The notes under the pieces are model-generated. The model had not been told where the DNA came from. It searched no databases and saw nothing but the letters and a program-made list of their open reading frames with translations. Below, in pieces: positions 5,521 to 12,442 of a stretch of DNA of 18,880 nucleotides; the first letter of the stretch is position 1, and each line of letters opens with the position of its first letter. Both the position numbers and the translations under genes were made by a program. The stretch is from an uncultured Planctomycetaceae bacterium (GTDB lineage: Bacteria > Planctomycetota > Planctomycetia > Pirellulales > UBA1268): the NCBI GenBank assembly GCA_903949225.1, contig CAJAYZ010000645.1:1-18880 (forward strand). Reading direction: 5' to 3'.

Positions 5521-6840
5521 ATGGGGATGGCCGGTACAGCAGCGACGTCGGCGGGAGCGCTCCCCCGGGAGACCCACTCCGGGAGGGGGTGGGCGCTGTG
5601 GCTGGCCACGGTCGGTCGTCTGGCGCGCGAGGGGAGCGTCGCGCTCGAGGCGGTCGTGCGCCGGCCGGTCGTGGTCGTCGCGGCTGCTGCGGCCATGGCG
5701 ATGGTGCTATCGATCGCCTGCTCGGGCCGGGCTCGGCCGGTGTGGGCGGGTTGCGCGACGACGCTTCTCGTCGGGGTCGTGGGCCCGTGGCTGTTGGTCG
5801 CCTCGGTCCGGGGCCGTGTGGCGTTCGACCGGGAACGCTGTCGGGTCGGAGAGCGGGTTGGCGTCCGCTCGGCCCTCCGGGGGCTGGCCGGCTGGAATCT
5901 CGGCGGCGACCGGGGCTACTTTTTGCACTGGCCCGAGGGGAGCGGCGTCGGCGGGGGAAGGCTCCACGGCTCCCCGAGCGGAGTGGAGGCCGCCGTAACG
6001 ATGGTGGCGAGGGGCCTGCAGCCGCGCTCCGCGCCGCGCGTCTGCTGCGACTGGCCGTTCGGCCTGGTGACGGCGTGGCGCGCCGTCGGCGTTGCCAGAC
6101 GGCTCGTCGTCCGGCCGGTGGCGTGGCGTCTGCCATTGCCGTTGGCGATGCTCTCGCCGTCGCGGCATGGCCGACACCGTTCCGAGGGGGCCCGCGGGAG
6201 CAGCGGCGATATTCTCGGCGTCCGTGAATACCGGCGCGGGGACGATCCGCGATCGGTGCATTGGGTGCACACCGCGCGGCGGGACACGCTCGTGGTCCGT
6301 GAGCGCCCCGGGCACGGCCTGCCCGTGATCCGCATCCTCCTCTCGGCGGTCGACGCGAGCCCGGCGGAGCTCGATACGATCTCGACGGTGGCCACGAGCC
6401 TCGTCGAGTCGTGGTTCGGGCAGGGGGTCGAGCTCGATGTGGCGTGGGGACGTCTGGGGAGGGAGGCCGTCCACGACCGGCGGCTCCCCGATTCGCTCCT
6501 CGATGCCATCGCCTGCCTCGATGGCCCGGCGCTTGTGCCCCCGGAAGGAACGCTCGACCGTCTCCTGACACGATCCGATCTTGCCGCCGGGAAGCCCGAC
6601 CTCGAGGTGATCGTCACCAATCCGGCCCTGCTTGGCCGAGGCAATGGAGCGTCAGCTGCTCCGCGGCTGTGGATCGTGGTTGCCGCGGAAGCCGCCGCCG
6701 TTCCCGCAGGCGTGTCGGGCACGCTCGGCCGGGGGAGGCTGGAGAGGCTGGTGGTAGTGCCTGTCGGTGAATCGGCGTCCACGGGGCTTCTTAACCTGCT
6801 CGCGGAGGTGGGCCATGATCCCGATGCCATCGGTGGTTGA
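5521..6840 (+). CDS. DUF58 family protein with two N-terminal membrane segments
   Basis: A 439-residue protein. Two hydrophobic segments (about 48-67 and 76-96) anchor it in the membrane, and a beta-rich region follows. The diagnostic DUF58 stretch is GVREYRRGDDPRSVHW with ARRDTLVVRE after it (E236 in the motif; about residues 233-262). DUF58 proteins typically accompany MoxR ATPases and may carry a degenerate von Willebrand A-like fold; the molecular role is unknown. The ATG at 5521 is preferred over the in-frame ATG at 5428 because GGAG lies 6 nt before it. The gene heads a four-gene operon and its end overlaps the next gene by 26 nt. Confidence 0.85.
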   Translation: MGMAGTAATSAGALPRETHSGRGWALWLATVGRLAREGSVALEAVVRRPVVVVAAAAAMAMVLSIACSGRARPVWAGCATTLLVGVVGPWLLVASVRGRVAFDRERCRVGERVGVRSALRGLAGWNLGGDRGYFLHWPEGSGVGGGRLHGSPSGVEAAVTMVARGLQPRSAPRVCCDWPFGLVTAWRAVGVARRLVVRPVAWRLPLPLAMLSPSRHGRHRSEGARGSSGDILGVREYRRGDDPRSVHWVHTARRDTLVVRERPGHGLPVIRILLSAVDASPAELDTISTVATSLVESWFGQGVELDVAWGRLGREAVHDRRLPDSLLDAIACLDGPALVPPEGTLDRLLTRSDLAAGKPDLEVIVTNPALLGRGNGASAAPRLWIVVAAEAAAVPAGVSGTLGRGRLERLVVVPVGESASTGLLNLLAEVGHDPDAIGG

Positions 6841-9211
6841 GGTTGATCCGCGTAAGGTCAATGCCCCGCTATCGCCCCTCGAGACGTTCATCTTCGCAAT
6901 CGGCATTTCTTTCCAGCAGCTCACCGCCTTGCCGGAGAGCCTGTCGGGCTGGTGGGCCATTGGCACCGGAAGCGCCGCCACCCTGCTTGCGATCCTCACG
7001 GCGCGATCGATGCCGCGCTGGGGTGCCGGGGGCTGGCGCACGAGGCTCGGCCACGGGCTTGTCGTCGCCACCATCGCCCTCCTCCCCGCGGTCGGGACGC
7101 TCCTCATCGTGTCGCTCCTCGGCGGTGCCCCCGGGCCGGAGGCCTTTCTCCTGGCGATCACGGCCGGAGCCGTTCTCCTGCTGCTGACCAGCCATGCCGC
7201 CGCGGGGGAATACCGCTTCGCCCTGGCGGCCAGTTCGTTTCTCTTTGTCCTCTCCACGATCGTCGTGGCCCATCCCGCCGCCGCGCTCCTCCAAACCGTT
7301 TATGCCGGCGCCGCTTCCTGCTGGCTCGCCATCCGCCGGGAATCACGGGCCGCCGCAGAGACCCGCGGCTTCACGCCGCTGCGGGCCACGCTGCTGATCC
7401 CGGTGCTGGCCGTGGCGATCGTGGTGGCCGCCGGCAGCGGTGCGATCCGCGACGCCGCCCGGGCGGTGGCCGGCTTCATGCCGTTTTCCGGAGGGGATTC
7501 CTGGAACGACCCGTGGGCGAACGACGGCATCGGCGACGGGGAGAATCTCGTCGCCGGCCAGAAGGACGCATCGTCCTCCGGCCCGGTCGACTCGGAGCTC
7601 TTCCTCACCAGCGATCGTCCGTCGCTCTACGACCTCTTCAACGACCAGTACGGTGACCCGCCGCGCACGCATGAGCGGGCCGTGGCCCTGGATGCCAGCG
7701 AGGTGCGCGACAGCGAGGGGAAGACGGCCGACAGCGATCACGCCGGGCGGGAGTTTTCCACCGTGCGCTCCGGTCGACGGCGGACCGACAAGCCTGCCGA
7801 CCTCGCCGCCAGGACGCTCCTCACCGTCGACGGACCGACGCCGATCCTGCTCCGACTTGAGGCATTCGATCGGTATGACGGGCGGACATGGTCGACATCA
7901 GCAGACCCTCGTGCGGATCGTCGGCCCACCATCGAGCTCCTCGGTGGGGATTGGATCCGCGTCGGCCCCGCCGGAGCCCCACTTCCTGCCGACGATCCCG
8001 AGCACCATGCCGTCACCGTCGGAACGCTCGAGAGCCCCGTGCTGCCGCTGCCGACCCGCACCGAGCGGATGCGGATCCCGCGCGTTGCCGATCCTGCGAT
8101 GTTTCGGCTTCCCGCCGAGGAGTTGCCCGCGCTCGCCCGCTCGACGGTGCCTGCGGGAACGACCGTGTCGGTGGTCAGCCGGCCGGAAGGGATCGATGGG
8201 CGGGATCCCGAGCCCGGCCTGCCGTTCGCTCCGGCGCTGCTCCGCCACGGCGAGACTCCCGACGATGGCGGCGGCGAGCAGGCCTGGCTCGATGCCCTGC
8301 TCCATGCGTGGGGGATCGGCACCGCGGGCAAACCTGACTGGAGAACCGTCGCCGCCGTCGTGGCCCGTGTCCGTCGCCATGCCGAGCTCGATCCGTCCGC
8401 CGTGGTGTCCCCGGGATCGCCCGACACCGTGGAGCATTTCCTCACCGTCTCGCGACGTGGGCCGGACTACCAATTTGCCGGCGCGACGACCTTGATCCTC
8501 CGGCATCTCGGCTTCCGCACCCGCCTTGCCTCCGGTTTCGACGTCTCCGGCGCACGTCGTGACCCTCGGTCCCGCCGGGTGATTGCCGCGGCCGAGGATG
8601 TCCACGTGTGGGCCGAGATCCAAGACGCCTCGGGGCGGTGGATCCCGCTTCAGGCGACGCCTGGCCGTCGGCTCCGCGGCTCGGGGATGTCGCTTGCCCG
8701 ATGGCTCGCGTTGTTGTTGCTGCGGATTGTGCCGACGACCCCGCACAGCGCGGTCGGTCTGGCTGGAGTAGTGGCGTCGGCGCTGATGGTGGGAGCGTTA
8801 ACGCGCTGGCGCTGGCGACGGTGGGCCGATGGCGCCGTGACGGCCCTGTGGCGCTTTGAGATGGGGCGGGCAAGCGGCTGTCCGTTGGAAGCGACTTGGC
8901 GGCTCGTCGAGCGCCGGGCTTGGATCGCCGGAAACCCCAGGCCGGCCCACGAGACCGTGCGACGCTGGTATCTCCCGGCCTGCGGGCCACTCGACGGCGG
9001 GGAGCATGCCCCGGCGGGGTTCATTCGCGCTTTCGAGGCCGTGTCCTACGGGGGCCCCGATGCGTGCCGCGACCGGGCCGGCCATCGGCGGATCGCCCTC
9101 GCCGCCGAGCGTTCCTGGACGCTCGAAGTGCTGCTCGGCCGAGTCACCGCCACCCCCGCCGGAAAACTCTCCTTCAGCCTTCCTTTCCTCCTCCGCCGGA
9201 CACCAACATGA
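6815..9211 (+). CDS. TgpA-like membrane transglutaminase-fold protein with degenerate catalytic residues
   Basis: A 798-residue protein. The N-terminus has five or six membrane helices (about 46-63, 79-103, 109-127, 134-152 and 191-208). A long extracytoplasmic region then leads to a transglutaminase-like core at about 545-620, another hydrophobic region (about 626-667) and a DUF4129-like cytoplasmic tail (RRAWIAGNPRPAHETVRRWY). In the core, GPDYQFAGA aligns with the usual G-x-C-E-H-Y-A motif, placing Asp551 where the nucleophilic Cys should be. His597 is kept (VHVWAEI), but the Asp of the DPT motif is Gln613 (LQATPG). The fold is recognisable but a Cys-His-Asp enzyme is not, so a structural or binding role is likelier. 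The ATG at 6815 has GGAGG 6 nt upstream. It overlaps the DUF58 gene by 26 nt and the MoxR gene by 4 nt (ATGA). Confidence 0.85.
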   Translation: MIPMPSVVEVDPRKVNAPLSPLETFIFAIGISFQQLTALPESLSGWWAIGTGSAATLLAILTARSMPRWGAGGWRTRLGHGLVVATIALLPAVGTLLIVSLLGGAPGPEAFLLAITAGAVLLLLTSHAAAGEYRFALAASSFLFVLSTIVVAHPAAALLQTVYAGAASCWLAIRRESRAAAETRGFTPLRATLLIPVLAVAIVVAAGSGAIRDAARAVAGFMPFSGGDSWNDPWANDGIGDGENLVAGQKDASSSGPVDSELFLTSDRPSLYDLFNDQYGDPPRTHERAVALDASEVRDSEGKTADSDHAGREFSTVRSGRRRTDKPADLAARTLLTVDGPTPILLRLEAFDRYDGRTWSTSADPRADRRPTIELLGGDWIRVGPAGAPLPADDPEHHAVTVGTLESPVLPLPTRTERMRIPRVADPAMFRLPAEELPALARSTVPAGTTVSVVSRPEGIDGRDPEPGLPFAPALLRHGETPDDGGGEQAWLDALLHAWGIGTAGKPDWRTVAAVVARVRRHAELDPSAVVSPGSPDTVEHFLTVSRRGPDYQFAGATTLILRHLGFRTRLASGFDVSGARRDPRSRRVIAAAEDVHVWAEIQDASGRWIPLQATPGRRLRGSGMSLARWLALLLLRIVPTTPHSAVGLAGVVASALMVGALTRWRWRRWADGAVTALWRFEMGRASGCPLEATWRLVERRAWIAGNPRPAHETVRRWYLPACGPLDGGEHAPAGFIRAFEAVSYGGPDACRDRAGHRRIALAAERSWTLEVLLGRVTATPAGKLSFSLPFLLRRTPT

Positions 9212-10203
9212 CCACCGTCCAGCCTGCCGCTGCAACCCCGGCCGACCACGCCGTCCCCGTCGGTTCCCCGCCTCTGGAGGTGATCGGCCGGATGCGCCGG
9301 TGGCTGCGGGGGACGCTGCGCGGCAAGGACGAAGTCTGCGACCTGGCGCTGGCGTGCCTGCTGGCCGGTGGCCACCTCCTCATTGAGGACGCGCCGGGGC
9401 TCGGCAAGACGACGCTCGCCAAGGCGCTTGCCGTGCTCGCCGGCGGCAGGTTTGCCCGTGTCCAATGCACCCCCGATCTCCTCCCCTCGGACGTCACCGG
9501 GTTCACGCTCTACAACCAGCAATCTCGTCAATTCGAGTTCCATGCCGGGCCGGTGTTCGCCGACGTCCTCCTCGCCGACGAGATCAATCGAGCGACGCCG
9601 CGCACCCAAAGCGCGCTGCTCGAGGCGATGGCGGAGCGGCAGGTAACGATCGACGGCAAGCCCCATCCGCTCCCCGGTCACTTCTTCGTCGTTGCCACCC
9701 AAAATCCCCTCGAGCATCTCGGCACCTACCCGCTCCCCGAGGCGCAGCTCGACCGGTTTGGAATCCGACTGCGGATCGGCTATCCGGCGCGCGGCGACGA
9801 GGTCGAGCTGTTGCGGATGGCCCGGTCGGTCGGCCCGGAGGACGGGCACGGCGAGGCAGGATCGCTGCCGACGGGCATCGAGCTTGACCGGCTGCAACGA
9901 TTCGTGGCCGGAGTGGCGGTGGCCGAGCGCGTCGCCGCCTATCTCGTCGATGTGGGGCGGGAGTTGCGTGCCCGGCTGGGGGGGGATCGTGGCCCCAGCC
10001 CGCGTGGCCTGCTCGTCTGGCAACGCGTTGCCCAGGCTTGGGGGGCGATCGAGGGGCGCGAGCATCTCACGCCGGACGATGTCCGCCATGTCGCGGCACC
10101 GGTGCTCGGTGTGCGGATCGACCTGCCGCGGGGGGAATTCGACGGCCTGCTCGACGCCGCGTTGGCGGCGACCGCGGTGCCGGTGGGGCGTCACGGAGCA
10201 TAA
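9208..10203 (+). CDS. MoxR-family AAA+ ATPase
   Basis: A 331-residue cytoplasmic ATPase, the usual length for MoxR. Walker A is EDAPGLGKTTLAKAL (Lys67), Walker B is VLLADEINRATP (Asp124, Glu125), and sensor 1 is VVATQNP (Asn166). The LPEAQLDRF arginine motif follows at about 177-185, and a C-terminal lid domain ends at HLTPDDVRHVAAPVL. MoxR proteins act as chaperone-like ATPases that help mature or activate partner proteins, often ones encoded next to them with DUF58 or von Willebrand domains. The ATG at 9208 overlaps the preceding stop as ATGA, so translation is probably coupled. In-frame codons further upstream lie inside the transglutaminase-like gene and were rejected. Confidence 0.95.
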   Translation: MTTVQPAAATPADHAVPVGSPPLEVIGRMRRWLRGTLRGKDEVCDLALACLLAGGHLLIEDAPGLGKTTLAKALAVLAGGRFARVQCTPDLLPSDVTGFTLYNQQSRQFEFHAGPVFADVLLADEINRATPRTQSALLEAMAERQVTIDGKPHPLPGHFFVVATQNPLEHLGTYPLPEAQLDRFGIRLRIGYPARGDEVELLRMARSVGPEDGHGEAGSLPTGIELDRLQRFVAGVAVAERVAAYLVDVGRELRARLGGDRGPSPRGLLVWQRVAQAWGAIEGREHLTPDDVRHVAAPVLGVRIDLPRGEFDGLLDAALAATAVPVGRHGA

Positions 10204-10207
10204 AATC

Positions 10208-11776
10208 ATGATCAATGCCGTGGTCTGGGGGGGGCTGTATCGGGGAGTGGAGACGGTCGCACACGCGGCGCCGACGCTCCTCTGCGGATTGTTCGTGGCG
10301 GCGGTGTTTCGCCATCTCTTCGGGACCGGACTGACACTCCGGTGGATGGGGGCCGGGGGGCCGACGTCGCTGCTCCGCGCCTGGCTCCTCGGCATGCTCC
10401 TGCCGGTGTGTTCGATCGGTGCGATCCCGGTCGCCCGCGAACTGGTCCGCGCGGGGCTCGGTGGCGGGGCCGTCCTCGCCTTCACCGTCTCTGCTCCCCT
10501 CTTCAATCCGATCTCGCTCCTCTACGGTCTCACGCTCTCCCATCCGCTGGTGATCCTCGGATTCGCCCTGGCGTCGATGGTGGTTGTGAATGTCGCCGGG
10601 ATGGTCTGGGATCGCTCCTGGCGGGAGGCCCGGTCATCCCCGGCCGAGACGGCCGCCACCACGGCGCCCCCGGGATGGCGGAGGATCGCGCTGCTCGGCC
10701 TGGGGATGGTCCGTGATGCGGCCGGGCCGACGCTCGCGTACGCGGCGCTGGCGGTGCTGGGCGTCATGCTCCTGGCGGTCGTCCTTCCGGCGGGCAGTCT
10801 GCAGACGACGATGAAGGCGTTCGACCCGTGGGCGGCGCCGATGATGGCCCTCATCAGCCTCCCGGCCCATATCACCCCCACCGACGCGATGATGCAGGTG
10901 GGATCGATGTTCGATCACGGCAATTCCGTCGGTGCCGCCTACGTTCTCCTCTCGGTGGGCGCCGGCCTGAATGTCGGCATCGTCGCCTGGGCGTGGCTGA
11001 CGTTCGGATTCCGCCCGGCCGCCTCCTGGGTGCTGATCCTCGTCACGATCGTGGTGTCGCTCGGCTGGCTCATCGAGCGGCCACTCTCGTTCCGCGACTC
11101 CCCGCCCGAGCAGCACACCCACGCGTTCGATGGATTCTGCCTCCCGTTCCCCGCCGACATTCCGGATCCGGCCGGGATGTGCAGGGCGCTCTTGGCCGAT
11201 CGGATCGCGTCCCACGAGTGGAACGCGCTGGCGCTGCTCGGCGTGCTCGTCGCCTGCGGCGCGATCCTCGCCATCGTCGACCCGAAGCACCGTCTCGAGG
11301 GGCGACTGACCGCGGTGTCGGTTCCGCACGTAGTGACGAGGCCGCGCCACGGTTGGGACGTGGCGGTGCCTGCTCCGGTGCTCGGCGTGGTGCTCGTCTG
11401 CGGCCTCGTCGCTCTCAGCGCGATGGCGGCCTACGTCTACTACCCCGACCGGGAGACGTGTGTCAGGGAGTTGCAGGTTGTCGCCGCGGAGACGAACTCT
11501 GCCGTCCTCGACAGGGACCGGCGCCGGGCCGAGGTGTGGATCACCACCTGGGAGGAATTGGTGCGAAGAGCCGAAGTGGGGATCTGGATCCGCGACGGGC
11601 GCGTCGATGAGGCGTTGACCCTCGCCTCGAGCCGACTGCGCGATCGGATCGAGGCCCTCGAACATGCCGTCATGGATGCCGATCACCCGGATGAGGGGAT
11701 CGTTTCCGCAGCGCTCAAGCAACTTCAGGCCGCGGCGCTCGTCCACCGGGATGCCGTCCGGGGAAGCGGTGGCTGA
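10208..11776 (+). CDS. PF03773-type (ArsP/YraQ-like) permease with a C-terminal extension
   Basis: A 522-residue membrane protein with about ten hydrophobic segments. The strongest family signal is MLLPVCSIGAIPVARELV followed by GGGAVLAFTVSAPLFNPISL, which matches the CSCG...AP..NP pattern of the predicted permease family that includes the organoarsenical exporter ArsP. Here the pattern is C68-S-I-G, so the second Cys of CSCG is missing. A second half repeats the theme as MALISLPAHITPTDAMM. The C-terminal 110 residues after the last helix (from YYPDRETCV on) are charged and helical and are not part of the family as I know it. The substrate is unknown. GGAG lies 9 nt before the ATG and only 4 nt separate it from the MoxR stop, so it belongs to the same operon. 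A Fur-type regulator follows 45 nt later, which may hint at a metal or stress link. Confidence 0.8.
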   Translation: MINAVVWGGLYRGVETVAHAAPTLLCGLFVAAVFRHLFGTGLTLRWMGAGGPTSLLRAWLLGMLLPVCSIGAIPVARELVRAGLGGGAVLAFTVSAPLFNPISLLYGLTLSHPLVILGFALASMVVVNVAGMVWDRSWREARSSPAETAATTAPPGWRRIALLGLGMVRDAAGPTLAYAALAVLGVMLLAVVLPAGSLQTTMKAFDPWAAPMMALISLPAHITPTDAMMQVGSMFDHGNSVGAAYVLLSVGAGLNVGIVAWAWLTFGFRPAASWVLILVTIVVSLGWLIERPLSFRDSPPEQHTHAFDGFCLPFPADIPDPAGMCRALLADRIASHEWNALALLGVLVACGAILAIVDPKHRLEGRLTAVSVPHVVTRPRHGWDVAVPAPVLGVVLVCGLVALSAMAAYVYYPDRETCVRELQVVAAETNSAVLDRDRRRAEVWITTWEELVRRAEVGIWIRDGRVDEALTLASSRLRDRIEALEHAVMDADHPDEGIVSAALKQLQAAALVHRDAVRGSGG

Positions 11777-11821
11777 TCCCTGTCGGGAGCCCGGGAGGAT
11801 AGCGTGGTGTAGACTGGGGGA

Positions 11822-12352
11822 ATGCATGCCAAACCCAGCCGGCGGACCAAGACCGCCGGCGTCCCACCGACCGATGCAGCCCGCGAGCAGATCCGCTCCG
11901 CCGGGCTGCGCTGCACGCCAGCCCGACTGGCCGTCATGGAGCGTCTGGCTGCCTCCCACGGCCCCAGAACCCACGCCGAGCTCGCTGCCGAACTCACCGC
12001 CGGGGCCGCCCATGCCGGCAGTGGGTATGACAAGGCGACGATCTACCGCAATCTCGTCGAGCTCACGGAAGCCGGGCTGGTGACCCGGGTCGAACTCGGG
12101 GACCACGTGTGGCGCTTCGAGCTCAAGGGTGTTGCCGCAGACGGGACAGGCCAAGCGCATCATCCCCACTTCGTCTGCACGGAGTGTGGCGGCGTCTCCT
12201 GTCTCGACGGGATGGAGGTGGCGATCACGCCGCGCCCCCGCGCCGCTGCCAAGGGGCGTAAGCCGGCCGGCGCCAAGAGCGAGCCCGGCCACAACCGGAT
12301 CGGGTCAGTGAGCGAGGTGCTCCTCAAGGGGCGCTGCGAGGATTGCACCTGA
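11822..12352 (+). CDS. Fur-family metal-responsive transcription regulator
   Basis: A 176-residue DNA-binding protein. The winged-helix part spans about 16-105, with GLRCTPARLAVMERL and the recognition helix DKATIYRNLVELTEAGLV (D70-V87). HHPHFVCTEC (His113, His114, His116, Cys119, Cys122) starts the metal-binding dimerisation half, and the second Cys pair is RCEDC (Cys172, Cys175). Fur-family members repress genes with Fe, Zn, Mn or peroxide as signal; the sequence does not settle which, though Fur and Zur-like proteins are the main options. A basic, low-complexity linker (PRPRAAAKGRKPAGAKSEP) replaces part of the usual dimerisation domain. A G-rich run directly precedes the ATG at 11822 with poor spacing. 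It lies downstream of the permease and upstream of the DUF1080 gene. Confidence 0.9.
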   Translation: MHAKPSRRTKTAGVPPTDAAREQIRSAGLRCTPARLAVMERLAASHGPRTHAELAAELTAGAAHAGSGYDKATIYRNLVELTEAGLVTRVELGDHVWRFELKGVAADGTGQAHHPHFVCTECGGVSCLDGMEVAITPRPRAAAKGRKPAGAKSEPGHNRIGSVSEVLLKGRCEDCT

Positions 12353-12442
12353 CCGGCTCGATCGCCCCAATCGAAGCTGCCGCGTGAAACCGGCGACGGG
12401 GATCGGCAGTCGGTCGTGGCGTGGGGTTGGCGGAGAATGGGG

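Noticed and set aside
5384..6571. Long minus-strand extension upstream of the second DUF1559 protein
   Set aside because: The extension is Arg/Pro/Ala-rich and antisense to the DUF58 gene. The prepilin-type leader shows the true protein starts near 5383 or 5416.
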